The translations under genes were made by a program, and so were the position numbers. Positions 25,152-33,612 of a DNA stretch of 64,000 nt are shown piece after piece; the stretch's first letter is position 1, and the number at the start of each line of letters is the position of its first letter. The notes beneath the pieces are model-generated. The model was not told where the DNA came from. It did not search any database and worked only from the letters and a program-made list of their open reading frames with translations. This stretch comes from Streptomyces sp. Y2F8-2 (GTDB lineage Bacteria; Actinomycetota; Actinomycetes; Streptomycetales; Streptomycetaceae): positions 248,001-312,000 of the forward strand of contig NZ_BNGS01000008.1 of NCBI RefSeq assembly GCF_014905555.1, read 5' to 3'.

Positions 25152-26069
25152 ATGACTACAGGTCGCAGAAAGCGTCAACTTGAAGAGTTGTCTCACTTTC
25201 TCCGGACACGACGTATGCGACTGTCCCCGGCCGATGTGGGGCTCAACGCATCGGGCCGCCGTCGTACCCCCGGACTGCGCAGAGAGGAGGTCGCCGTCCT
25301 CGCCGGTGTCGGTACCTCCTGGTACACCTGGCTGGAACAGGGAAGGGACATCAACGTCTCGGAATCGGTGCTGGGCGCGATCAGTGGAGCCCTCCGGCTC
25401 AATCCCGCAGAGGAGATCTACCTCTACCGGCTGGCGGGTCTCAAGACACCGGACGTCGGACAGGGGGCCGACGGCGGTCCCGACGATCCGCAGCGTCTGG
25501 CAGAGATCGTGAACCACTGGTTCCCCAACCCGGCGCTGGTACGGGACCGTTGCTGGAACATCCTGGCGGCCAACTCCGCGGTGGCCGAGTTCCTGGGGTT
25601 CTCCGGGCCGGGCGGGAACATCCTGGTGGAGTTCTTCACGGACGACACCTGCCGCAGCCGCTATGCGGGCGCCGACGCGCTGGCCCGCAGCACGGTCGCC
25701 CGCTTCCGCTCGGATGTGGCCGATTGCTTCGGCCAGCCCGAGATCGAGCGCGTACTCGACGAACTCAACGAGAGAAGCCCGGAGTTCGCCCGGTTGTGGA
25801 GCAGCCATGAAGTGCTGGAACCCATGAAGAGCCGAACGAAGGGACTCGTCCACGACAAGGTCGGGACGCTCAGCTTCGACGTTCACGAGTGGGAACTCGC
25901 CGGGGACCACGAGGTCCAGTTGGTCCTGCACATGCCGACCATGCCGGAGACGAGGGAGAAGCTCGACCGGTTCTTCGCCGCGGTCGGCCCGGAGGAGACG
26001 GACCGGCCGGGCAAGGAGGGGGGAGGAGAGGGCACGCTGTCCTCTGACGAGGCGACCGTGGCGGCGTAG
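25152..26069 (+). CDS. MmyB-type helix-turn-helix transcriptional regulator
   Basis: 305 residues. The N-terminal XRE HTH domain (residues ~10-80) reads LRTRRMRLSPADVGL, RRTPGLRREEVAVLAGVG, YTWLEQGRDINVSESVL; the C-terminal MmyB-like ligand-binding domain (about 105-285) has RDRCWNILAANSAVAEFLG and SFDVHEWELAGDHEVQLVLHMP. MmyB-like domains bind fatty-acid-type ligands in known structures, which would suit the acyl carrier protein and ketoacyl synthase in the block it leads (inference). It faces the minus-strand cluster and probably controls it. Ends in an Ala-rich acidic tail. Confidence 0.88.
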   Translation: MTTGRRKRQLEELSHFLRTRRMRLSPADVGLNASGRRRTPGLRREEVAVLAGVGTSWYTWLEQGRDINVSESVLGAISGALRLNPAEEIYLYRLAGLKTPDVGQGADGGPDDPQRLAEIVNHWFPNPALVRDRCWNILAANSAVAEFLGFSGPGGNILVEFFTDDTCRSRYAGADALARSTVARFRSDVADCFGQPEIERVLDELNERSPEFARLWSSHEVLEPMKSRTKGLVHDKVGTLSFDVHEWELAGDHEVQLVLHMPTMPETREKLDRFFAAVGPEETDRPGKEGGGEGTLSSDEATVAA

Positions 26070-26228
26070 CGGGCGACGACTTCCGAGCGTTCGACCCCGG
26101 CGTGCACGGAGGGGGTTCGCCGGAGGTTCCCGGGTCTGCTCGTCCCGCTACGGCCGGTCCTGCCCGCGCTGCTGACCCTGCCGGCCTTCCTGCCCATGCC
26201 GACGGCGCAGGACGCTCGACCGGTTGTC

Positions 26229-26265
26229 CGCGCGGCCGGCCCGGTTGAACCGGACCGGCCGCGCG
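26229..26265. terminator. Bidirectional hairpin terminator between converging genes
   Basis: CGCGCGGCCGG (26229-26239) pairs with CCGGCCGCGCG (26255-26265); inside, CCGGTT pairs with AACCGG after one mismatch. It lies between the plus-strand regulator and the minus-strand SnoaL-like gene and can stop transcription from both sides. No T run. Confidence 0.75.
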
Positions 26266-26293
26266 GGGAGCGAGCCGAGGGTGCGGAGGCGGG

Positions 26294-26698
26294 TCAGCTG
26301 TCCTCGGAGAAGGCGATCGCTGCCGCGTAGCTGTCCTCGAACGTCTGGTAGCGCCGGATCAGCCCCTCACGGACCGTGATCCGGATGGCGAACGGCCCCG
26401 AGAACGGCTTCCCCGTCGAGAGCACCTTGTGCGTGAACTCACCGAGGACGATGGCGTCCTCACCGTCCACAGCGATCCGCTCGACGTCGAACCGCTGGGT
26501 CTGGACCGCTTCCACGAACCGCCGGAAATAGCCTTCCACCTCCTGTCGGCCGGTGAGGTGCCCCGTCCACGGGACGGTCGCGGCGCCCGCCACCACGAGA
26601 TCGGCGTCCTCGGCGAAGAGCTCCGGCAGTCCGGGCAGGTCGCCCGACCCGAATCGGTTGAAGAACTCCTGGACGGTCTGGGAGGTGTTCCTGGTCAT
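26294..26698 (-). CDS. SnoaL/NTF2-like polyketide-cyclase-fold protein
   Basis: 134 residues. Begins TVQEFFNRFGSGDLPGLPELFAED, the NTF2-like alpha helix pattern, with VPWTGHLTGRQEVEGYFRRF and the sheet region FAIRITVREGLIRRYQTFED. This fold includes ketosteroid isomerases, SnoaL-type cyclases and small detoxifying enzymes. The start ATG overlaps the stop of the FAD monooxygenase gene as ATGA, so it is the last gene of the coupled minus-strand set. Reaction unknown; cyclisation or isomerisation of the cluster product is a reasonable guess. Confidence 0.82.
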   Translation of the reverse strand: MTRNTSQTVQEFFNRFGSGDLPGLPELFAEDADLVVAGAATVPWTGHLTGRQEVEGYFRRFVEAVQTQRFDVERIAVDGEDAIVLGEFTHKVLSTGKPFSGPFAIRITVREGLIRRYQTFEDSYAAAIAFSEDS

Positions 26699-28227
26699 GC
26701 GGTGTGTCCTTCCGTGCTGAGGTTCTTGCGGGTGCCGTCCGCCGCCGGAGCCGCGAGCCCGGCCAGATGGCGGTGGATCCGCCCGAGGTCCGGTGCGGAG
26801 TCCTGGGCGGCGACGTAGTGGTCGGGGCGGACCAGAACGGCCGAGAAGCGCGGTCCGCGACTCTGCCGGACCGTGACCAGGTCCCCGTACGCCGCCTGGA
26901 GCTCCGTCAGCTCCGACGGCTGTGCGCCGGAGCGCGGGAGGGTGACGAGCAGCGTGTAGCGGTCGATCGGCAGCGACTCGCGCAGTGCGGCGTCCGCCAC
27001 CAGATGGCCGTTGCGGTGGCGCGGCCGCCGTAGCCGCCCGCTGCGGTCCTCCTCGACGGCGGGGCCCGCCGGGTAGTGGTTGGTCAGGCCCGCGAGCCAC
27101 GGCGAGTAGTAGCGGTCGAAGACGCCCGTGCGTTCGGCGAGGCGCGCGGAGACGTCGCGCAGCAGGATCTGCCAGCGCTTGTCGAGCATCCACGCCTTCG
27201 TCTGCACCTCGGCCTGCCGCACCACGGCCTGGGCCACGGCCGCGCGTTCGCTGCCGTAGCTGTCGAGGAGGGCCGGCGCGGCCGCGCCGCGGTGCACGAG
27301 CGCCAGCTTCCAGGCGAGGTTGTGGGCATCCGTCACACCGGTGTTGAGGCCCTGGCCGCCCGCTGGGCTGTGGATGTGCGCGGCGTCGCCCGCGAGGAAG
27401 ACCCGGCCGGCCCGGAACCGCTCGGCGTGCCGGGCGTGGATGCTGAACGTGGTCTGCCAGGAGACGTCGTACAGCTTGAGGCCGCCCGGACCCCGCTTGT
27501 CGACGAAGTCCTGCAGCACCTCGTGCGTCAGGTCCTCGGGCTTCATCCCAGGTGGGCCCGCGGTGAACACCCGGAACCGGCCGTTGTAGAGAGGGACGAG
27601 CACCATGATCCCGTTCTCCGTGCAGTAGTAGTGCACGGAATCCCTCTGCAGGTCACCGTCGATCGCGGTGTCGGCCAGGATGAACAGGTTCGGGTACGTC
27701 GCCCCCTTGAACTCCAAGCCCAGCGACTTGCGCACGGTGCTGCTCGCGCCGTCGCCGCCGACCACGTAGGCGAACTCCTCGGTGTGCTCCTCGCCGTCCG
27801 GCCCCCTCAGGGTCGCGAGCACCCCGTCGGAGTCCTGGCTGAGGCGGGTCAGCTCGGTGCGCCACTCCACCTTGCCGCCGGCGCCGTGCAGCGCCTCACG
27901 CAGCAGCTCCTCGACGTCCGGCTGGACGATCACCATGGGGCGGGTGCGGTCGCCGAAGACGATGTCGCAGATCGGTTCGGTGCCCGAGTTGTAGCGGAAG
28001 GAGTGCACGGGCAGGCCGTGCTTGTCGATGTACGCGGCGGCACCCAGCCCTCGGAACACCTCCAGCGTGCGCGGCCACACCATCAGGGCCTTGGTCAGCG
28101 GACTGGGCTCGGCGGCCTTGTCGACCAGGCGCACCGGGATCCCGCGCCGGGCCAGCTCGGCCGCGGCCGTCAGGCCCACCGGGCCCGCGCCGACGACCAG
28201 CACGGGCCTCGAGTCGGGCTTGCTCAT
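26695..28227 (-). CDS. FAD-dependent monooxygenase (aromatic hydroxylase / polyketide oxygenase type)
   Basis: 510 residues. FAD-binding PVLVVGAGPVGLTAAAELARRG near the N-terminus (GxGxxG), the DG motif VVGGDGASSTVRKSLG, and the GD motif GRVFLAGDAAHIHSPAGGQGLNTG. C-terminal thioredoxin-like region from about residue 400. This class hydroxylates phenols or polyketide rings, or performs Baeyer-Villiger oxidation, using NAD(P)H. It is coupled by ATGA overlaps to the MFS gene before it and the SnoaL-like gene after it, which fits a tailoring step of the cluster. Substrate unknown. Confidence 0.9.
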   Translation of the reverse strand: MSKPDSRPVLVVGAGPVGLTAAAELARRGIPVRLVDKAAEPSPLTKALMVWPRTLEVFRGLGAAAYIDKHGLPVHSFRYNSGTEPICDIVFGDRTRPMVIVQPDVEELLREALHGAGGKVEWRTELTRLSQDSDGVLATLRGPDGEEHTEEFAYVVGGDGASSTVRKSLGLEFKGATYPNLFILADTAIDGDLQRDSVHYYCTENGIMVLVPLYNGRFRVFTAGPPGMKPEDLTHEVLQDFVDKRGPGGLKLYDVSWQTTFSIHARHAERFRAGRVFLAGDAAHIHSPAGGQGLNTGVTDAHNLAWKLALVHRGAAAPALLDSYGSERAAVAQAVVRQAEVQTKAWMLDKRWQILLRDVSARLAERTGVFDRYYSPWLAGLTNHYPAGPAVEEDRSGRLRRPRHRNGHLVADAALRESLPIDRYTLLVTLPRSGAQPSELTELQAAYGDLVTVRQSRGPRFSAVLVRPDHYVAAQDSAPDLGRIHRHLAGLAAPAADGTRKNLSTEGHTA

Positions 28228-29798
28228 GAGGTCTCTCCCATCGTGATCGGTTCCTTGGCGTCGCGGGCTTCGGCCCCGGCGGCCCGCTGTGCGGGCGCGG
28301 GGCGGCGCAGCATGAGCACGATCAGCGGAGCGCCCACGGCGCACACCGCGGCGAGCAGCCACAGCACCGTGTGCAGGGCGGAGGTGTAGGCGTCCGAGAC
28401 GTATGCGGTGAACGCGGCGCGCTGCGCGGCCGGCACCCGGTCCGCGACCGAGCCGATCTCGCCCTGGACGACACGGTTGGCGAGCTCCCCGACGCCGCCG
28501 TGCCAGGCGCTCGGGTGCCGGAGGTTGTGCTGGGTGATGCTGACGAGGACGGATCCCATTCCGGCGATGGCGACGGCCTCACCGGTCAGCCGCATGGTGT
28601 TGAACAGGCCGGCCGCCATGCCCGCCCGGCTCGCGTCCACGGAGCCGACCGCGGCGCCGTCGAGCAGGCCGAAGGAGATGCCGACACCGGTGCCGATGAC
28701 GAGCAGCGGCCCGGCGAGCGAGGCCGTGTCGGAACCCCGGTTCAGGACGGTCAGCCAGGCCGCGCCGCCCGCCACCAGCAGCAGGCTGACGCCGAGCAGC
28801 ACGGCCGCGCTGAACCTGCGGGCGAGCAGACCGCTGATGATCGGCAGGGCCAGCACCGGGCCACTGAGCAGCAGCATGGTCAGACCCGCGCGCTGCGAGC
28901 TCATGCCGTTGACGCCGATGAAGAAGGACGGCAGGAAGACCAGCAGGCACACGAAGCCGAACGCCAGCAACACCGGCATCAGGCTGACCGCCACGAACTT
29001 CGGCTCCCGCAGCAGCGACAGCTCCAGCATCGGCCGCGCCCGGCGCTTCTCGATGCGCACGAACGTCACCAGCAGCAGGGCCGCCGCCACGGCGAGCCCG
29101 AGGACGAGCGGATGCGCCCAGCCCATCTGCGGGCCCTCGACCAGGGCCAGGGTGAGCGCGAAGAGGGCACCGCTGAAGGTGGTCGCCCCCGGGTAGTCCA
29201 CGCCGGTCGCCTCGGGGTCGCTCGACTCGTTCAACAGCGGGCGCAGCAGCAGCACGGCCGCGGCGACGGCGGCGTGGGCGAGGAACACCGAGCGCCAGCC
29301 CCAGGCACCGACCAGCAGGCCGGACAGGGACGGTCCCAGCGCGAGACCCAGACCGAAGGACGAGCCGAGGAACCCGAAGGCGCGGGCCCGGGCCTCGCCG
29401 TCGTACGCCTGGGCGAGCAGGGCCGTCGCCGCGGTGAGCACCATCGCCGCACCGACGCCGGCGACGGCGCGCAGCACGTCGATCAGCACCACCTCGGAGA
29501 CGAGGGCGCAACCGGCCGTGCACAGGACGAAGACGGCGAGCCCCAGGGTGAACATCCTGCGCCGCCCGAGCAGGTCGGCGAGGGAGCCCGCCACGAGCAT
29601 GACGCTCGCGAAGGTGAGGTTGTAGGCGTTGACGACCCACTGCACGGTCACCAGCGACGCGTGCAGATCGGCGCCGAGATCGGGCAGGGCGACGGAGGTA
29701 CCGGTCAGGGAGGCGGGCAGCAACCCGCAGGACACGCAGACCGCGATGAGGGTGAGGACGGGACGGGAGCGTACGGCACCCGTCGGACGAGTGGGCAC
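28224..29798 (-). CDS. MFS drug:H+ exporter, DHA2 type (14 helices)
   Basis: 524 residues from GTG 29798, which has AAGGAG five bases upstream; a much longer frame reaching 30596 has no family sequence before this point. Motif A appears as GSLADLLGRRRMF, motif C as GLGLALGPSLSGLLVG, and about 14 hydrophobic segments are visible. DHA2 proteins export antibiotics and lipophilic compounds. Placed in the cluster, self-resistance or secretion of its product is the natural reading. The 15-bp tandem repeats lie just upstream, between this gene and the second MFS gene. Confidence 0.9.
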   Translation of the reverse strand: MPTRPTGAVRSRPVLTLIAVCVSCGLLPASLTGTSVALPDLGADLHASLVTVQWVVNAYNLTFASVMLVAGSLADLLGRRRMFTLGLAVFVLCTAGCALVSEVVLIDVLRAVAGVGAAMVLTAATALLAQAYDGEARARAFGFLGSSFGLGLALGPSLSGLLVGAWGWRSVFLAHAAVAAAVLLLRPLLNESSDPEATGVDYPGATTFSGALFALTLALVEGPQMGWAHPLVLGLAVAAALLLVTFVRIEKRRARPMLELSLLREPKFVAVSLMPVLLAFGFVCLLVFLPSFFIGVNGMSSQRAGLTMLLLSGPVLALPIISGLLARRFSAAVLLGVSLLLVAGGAAWLTVLNRGSDTASLAGPLLVIGTGVGISFGLLDGAAVGSVDASRAGMAAGLFNTMRLTGEAVAIAGMGSVLVSITQHNLRHPSAWHGGVGELANRVVQGEIGSVADRVPAAQRAAFTAYVSDAYTSALHTVLWLLAAVCAVGAPLIVLMLRRPAPAQRAAGAEARDAKEPITMGETS

Positions 29799-29860
29799 GA
29801 GAACTCCTTCGACCAGAGGGGACGAGGTCGGATACGAGAGGGATTCGGGGGTGGCAGGAC

Positions 29861-29920
29861 TCGGGTGAAGCGGACTCGGGTGAAGCGGACTCAGGTGAAG
29901 CGGACTCAGGTGAAGCGGAC
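29861..29920. repeat. Four tandem 15-bp repeats
   Basis: Unit TCGGGTGAAGCGGAC or TCAGGTGAAGCGGAC, four head-to-tail copies (29861-29875, 29876-29890, 29891-29905, 29906-29920), with a partial fifth start TCAGG. They lie 63 bases upstream of the DHA2 exporter start and after the stop end of nothing else, in the 155-base gap between two minus-strand MFS genes. Repeat spacing of 15 bp, not 10.5 or 21, so a stack of operator half-sites on one face is unlikely; slippage-made DNA is possible. Confidence 0.9.
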
Positions 29921-29953
29921 TCAGGTACGAGAGAGGAGGGTCGTGTCGGCCGA

Positions 29954-31192
29954 CTACGTGGCCCTCGCGCGCAGTTGTTCGAAAGCCCAGAGCAGCAGCA
30001 CCAGGGCCGCCAGGCCGCCGCCCGCCGCGGACACACCGGCCCACCCCGCGGCGGAGTAGACGGCGCCCGACAGCGCCGAACCCGCCGCGCCGCCCAGGAA
30101 GTAGGCGGTCATGTAGGCCATCGTGATCCGGTTGCGGGCCTCCGGACGCAGCCGGTAGAGGACGCCTAGGTTGGTGACCTGAGCCCCCTGCACCCCGAAG
30201 TCGAGCAGCAGGACGCCGGGCACCAGACACGCCAGGAGATGGCCGCCGTCGAGTGCGAGCAGTGCCCAGGCGACCAGGTTCATGACGTACAGCAAGGTGG
30301 TGGCCAGCCGGTCCCGGCCCCGGTCCACCAGGGGCCCGGTGGCCCGCGCGGCCAGCGCCCCGGCTGCGCCCAGCAGCCCGAAGGCACCGATCAGCGCTTC
30401 CCCGTACCGGTAGGGGGGCGCCGCCAGCAGGAAGGCCGCCGAGGCCCAGAAGACGCTGAAGGAGGCGAAGGTGAGGAAGCCGTACAGGCAGCGCAGCCGC
30501 AGCAGCGGCTCCTGCCCGAGCACCGACGCCACCGAGCGCAGCAGGGACCGGTAGCCGAGCGACTCGGCGGGTTCGAGGTCGGGCAGCAGCCGCCACAGCA
30601 GCGCCGCGAGCGCGAGCATGCCCACCGCCGCCACCGCGAACACCGAGCGCCAGCTACCGGTCCACTGCGCCAGCAGACCCGCGCCGGTCCGGGCGAGCAG
30701 AACACCGCCGAGCACCCCGCTCATCACCCGGCCGGTGACCCGCCCCCGCTGTTCGGGGCGGGCCAGCGCGGCGGCGAACGCCACGAGGAGCGGGGCGCCG
30801 ACGGCCGTCACCGCCATCAGCCCGGACAGCACGACCAGCGCGGTGACCGAGGGCGCGGCGGCCGAGGCCGCCTGGGTGACGGCGGTGACGAGCATCAGGG
30901 CGACCAGCAGCCGACGCCGGTTGACCATGTCGCCGAGCGGCACCAGCAGGGCGAGGCCGAGGGTGTAGCCGGCCGTGGAGGCCGTGACCACCAGCGATGC
31001 GGCGGTACTGCCGACCCCGAACGCGGAGGCGATCGCGGTGAGCAGCGGATGCGCATAGTAGATGTTGGCCACGGCCAGCCCCGCGGCCACGGCGAAGACC
31101 GTGACCAGGCGGTCCGGGAGCCCGCCCCCCGGACGCAGTGCCCGCCGGGCACGGCGTCCGGGGGTCCGGGCGGAGGCGGTGGGGGACGTCAT
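29954..31192 (-). CDS. MFS transporter, 12 helices
   Basis: 412 residues. Basic N-terminus (GRRARRALRPGGG), then helices such as LVTVFAVAAGLAVANIYYAHP and motif A variant GDMVNRRRLLVALML. Twelve hydrophobic segments fit the DHA1/YgaY-like exporters. The start ATG overlaps the stop of the quinone-reductase-like gene as ATGA, so it is co-translated with the upstream biosynthetic genes. Probably exports the cluster product or related metabolite; substrate cannot be read from sequence. Confidence 0.88.
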   Translation of the reverse strand: MTSPTASARTPGRRARRALRPGGGLPDRLVTVFAVAAGLAVANIYYAHPLLTAIASAFGVGSTAASLVVTASTAGYTLGLALLVPLGDMVNRRRLLVALMLVTAVTQAASAAAPSVTALVVLSGLMAVTAVGAPLLVAFAAALARPEQRGRVTGRVMSGVLGGVLLARTGAGLLAQWTGSWRSVFAVAAVGMLALAALLWRLLPDLEPAESLGYRSLLRSVASVLGQEPLLRLRCLYGFLTFASFSVFWASAAFLLAAPPYRYGEALIGAFGLLGAAGALAARATGPLVDRGRDRLATTLLYVMNLVAWALLALDGGHLLACLVPGVLLLDFGVQGAQVTNLGVLYRLRPEARNRITMAYMTAYFLGGAAGSALSGAVYSAAGWAGVSAAGGGLAALVLLLWAFEQLRARAT

Positions 31193-32124
31193 GGGACCAG
31201 CACGATCTTTCCGGTGGTGCGGTTCGCTTCGCCGTACTCGTGGGCCTTCGCGGCATCGGCCAGCCGGAAGACCTGGTCCACGCGCACCCGCAGCCGGCCC
31301 TCGGTGACCAGACGGGCCAGCTCCTCCAGGCCGGCGTGGTCGGGCTCCACCAGGAAGCCCGTCACCCGCACGCCGAGACTCGCCGCGAGGGTGGCGAGTT
31401 CGGGGCTGACATGGCCGATCACGGTGATGAGCAGCCCGCCCGGGCGCAGCGTCCGCAGCAGCTGGAAGCTGTGGTCGCCGCCGAGCAGGTCGAGGACGAC
31501 GTCCTGGCCGGTGACCGTGTGGTGCAAGGGGCCCGTGGTGTAGTCGACGGGGTGGTCGACGCCGACCTCGCGCAGGAAGTCGTGCTTGGCGCGGCTGGCC
31601 GTGCCGGTCACCTCGGCACCGTGGGCCCGGGCGACCTGCGCGGCCAGATGGCCCACCCCGCCTGCCGCCGCGGTGACCAGCACCCGGTCGCCCGCCGTGA
31701 TGTGCGCGGTCTCGACGAGCGTCTGCCAGGCGGTGAGCCCGGCCAGCGGCAGCGCGGCGGCCTCCTCGAAGCTCAGCTCCGCGGGCTTGCGGGCGAACTG
31801 CCGGGCGGGAGCGGTGACGTACTCCGCGTACGCCCCGCCCGGGCGCGGGAAGCCGACGAGACCGAACACCTCGTCGCCGGGCTGGAAACGGGTCACCCGC
31901 GGTCCGGACTCGACGACCCCGGCGACGTCCCAGCCCTGGACGAAGGGCGGGGCGCCGAGTGCGCCGGTCGGGAACACCCCGGCGCGGATCTTCCAGTCGA
32001 CGGGGTTGACGCCCGCGGCCGCGACCTTGACCAGCACCTCGGTGGGGATGGGGGCGGGAGTGGGCAGATCGGTGAGGCGCAGCACGTCCGGCACGCCGAC
32101 GGCGGTGGTGACGACGGCCTTCAT
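31189..32124 (-). CDS. Quinone-oxidoreductase-like NADP-dependent dehydrogenase (MDR family)
   Basis: 311 residues from ATG 32124. Medium-chain dehydrogenase fold without catalytic zinc ligands: PTEVLVKVAAAGVNPVDWKIR, FVQGWDVAGVVESG, GDEVFGLVGFPRPGGAYAEYV, and the nucleotide-binding VLVTAAAGGVGHLAAQVA. The family reduces quinones or the double bond of enones, including enoyl groups on carrier proteins. Its start overlaps the acyl carrier protein stop as ATGA, which fits reduction of an ACP-bound or released acyl intermediate (inference). Confidence 0.9.
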   Translation of the reverse strand: MKAVVTTAVGVPDVLRLTDLPTPAPIPTEVLVKVAAAGVNPVDWKIRAGVFPTGALGAPPFVQGWDVAGVVESGPRVTRFQPGDEVFGLVGFPRPGGAYAEYVTAPARQFARKPAELSFEEAAALPLAGLTAWQTLVETAHITAGDRVLVTAAAGGVGHLAAQVARAHGAEVTGTASRAKHDFLREVGVDHPVDYTTGPLHHTVTGQDVVLDLLGGDHSFQLLRTLRPGGLLITVIGHVSPELATLAASLGVRVTGFLVEPDHAGLEELARLVTEGRLRVRVDQVFRLADAAKAHEYGEANRTTGKIVLVP

Positions 32125-32360
32125 CGGCCCACCCGCTCGTCGAGGTAGGAGGCCCACTCGGACAGCTTCTGGCCGAGCGCCAGATCGCCCTCCGGGACCT
32201 CGACGCCGTACTCGCGCTGGATGTACAGGGCGATTTCGATCAAGGTCAACGAGTCCAGCGCGAGGTCCTCCAGGGTCTTCTCGGGGTCGATCTCCTCGAC
32301 GGGGACCTCGGCCTTCTCGGCTATGAACGCGACCAGTCCGGGATAAGCCGTGACGGGCAT
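32121..32360 (-). CDS. Acyl carrier protein
   Basis: 79 residues. The four-helix ACP pattern with phosphopantetheine site LALDSLTLIEIAL; Ser37 (DSL) is the attachment residue. Acidic overall (PVEEIDPEKTLEDL). A discrete carrier protein away from the primary fab cluster, coupled to the dehydrogenase gene downstream and 220 bases from the FabH-like gene upstream, indicates secondary metabolism. Ribosome site GAGGGAGTACGAG lies before the ATG. Confidence 0.92.
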   Translation of the reverse strand: MPVTAYPGLVAFIAEKAEVPVEEIDPEKTLEDLALDSLTLIEIALYIQREYGVEVPEGDLALGQKLSEWASYLDERVGR

Positions 32361-32580
32361 CTCGTACTCCCTCCTCGGAGGCGTGCTCCGGGGCTTGCGT
32401 GGATCGGTGAGGCGGGGATGAGTGGTGTGCGGGCGCCGGGCTGAGTGCCGGGGGACCGGTGGTCTGGATCGTGCGGCGTGCCGGTGTGGAGGGTGTCGGC
32501 AGGTCGGATCGGGCCGCCTCCGGTGTGGTGGCGGCAGATCCGGATCGGGGGCGCGAAGTGACGGTGTCGACGGATCGTGA

Positions 32581-33612
32581 TCAGGCTGCGCTGGTTGCGG
32601 GCGCGCCGGCCCGGCTGAGACGGTCGGGCCAGGTGAGGGTGACAGCGCCCCAGGTCGTGCCCGCGCCGAAGGCGGTGAGCAGCACCTTGTCGCCGGCGTG
32701 CAGCCGGCCCTCGCCGACCGCGTCGTCCAGGGCCAGCGGGATCGAGGCGGCGGCCGTGTTGCCGGTGTGCCCGATGTTCACGTACGCCCGCTCCAGGCCG
32801 ACGCCGAGCTGTTCGGCCACGGCGTGCAGGATGCGCACGTTGGCCTGGTGGCCGACGAGGAGGTCCACGTCGGCCGTGGACCAGCCGGTGCGGGCGAGAA
32901 CGGTCCGTGATGACTCCGTCATCCGCAGGACGGCGTTCTTGAACACCTCGCCGCCGCGCATGGTGAGGTACAGGTCCTCGCGCAGCGCCTCGGTGTGGTG
33001 GCTGCGCTGACGGGAGCCGCCGGCGGCGACACGGATCAGGTCGGCCTGCAATCCGTCGCTGGCGAGCAGCATCTCCCGCAGGGCACCAGGCTCGTCCGGG
33101 CTGCCCGCGCGCAGGACCACGGCGCCCGCGCCGTCCGCGAAGATCGGGGCGGTGGTGCGGTCGTGGGGATCGACGATGGTGGTGAAGGCATCGGCGCCGA
33201 TCACCAGCACACTGTCGGCCGCCTCGGCGGCGATCAGTCCGGCGCCGGTGACCAGGGCGTACAGGAAGCCCGAGCAGACGGCACCGACGTCGAAGGCCGG
33301 CACGGTGCCGAGGTCGAGCCCGGCGGCGACGATGGGCCCGGTCGCGGGACACGGGTGGTCCGGTGTGGCGGTCCCGATCACGACCGCCCCGACGCCCGGG
33401 TCGCCCGCCGAGTCGAGCGCGCGCCGCCCGGCGGCGATCGCGAGGTCGCTGGTGGCGGTGCCGGGATCGACCACGCGCCGCTCGGCTATGCCCGTGCGGG
33501 TACGGATCCACTCGTCGGAGGTGTCCATACGGCCGGCGAGGTCGTGGTTGGTGACCACACGGGGCGGGACGGCGGAGCCGATGCCCGCGAGGACTGCGGC
33601 CCGGGCCGTCAT
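32581..33612 (-). CDS. 3-oxoacyl-ACP synthase III (FabH-like, KAS III)
   Basis: 343 residues. Thiolase fold with complete Cys-His-Asn triad: C113 in GAVCSGFLYAL, H255 in LLVGHQANVRI, N285 in NIGHTGN. Starts IGSAVPPRVVTNHDL and has RTGIAERRV, the usual KAS III N-terminus. It condenses an acyl-CoA (or acyl-ACP) with malonyl-ACP to a beta-ketoacyl product. With its own ACP and an AvrD-like protein it can supply a beta-ketoacyl chain for a lactone signal. The start ATG overlaps the kinase stop. The 220 bases between it and the ACP gene hold a repeat-like GC-rich spacer, without gene. Confidence 0.93.
   Translation of the reverse strand: MTARAAVLAGIGSAVPPRVVTNHDLAGRMDTSDEWIRTRTGIAERRVVDPGTATSDLAIAAGRRALDSAGDPGVGAVVIGTATPDHPCPATGPIVAAGLDLGTVPAFDVGAVCSGFLYALVTGAGLIAAEAADSVLVIGADAFTTIVDPHDRTTAPIFADGAGAVVLRAGSPDEPGALREMLLASDGLQADLIRVAAGGSRQRSHHTEALREDLYLTMRGGEVFKNAVLRMTESSRTVLARTGWSTADVDLLVGHQANVRILHAVAEQLGVGLERAYVNIGHTGNTAAASIPLALDDAVGEGRLHAGDKVLLTAFGAGTTWGAVTLTWPDRLSRAGAPATSAA

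Noticed and set aside
29861..29920. CRISPR array
   Set aside because: Units are contiguous without spacers; no cas genes in the window.
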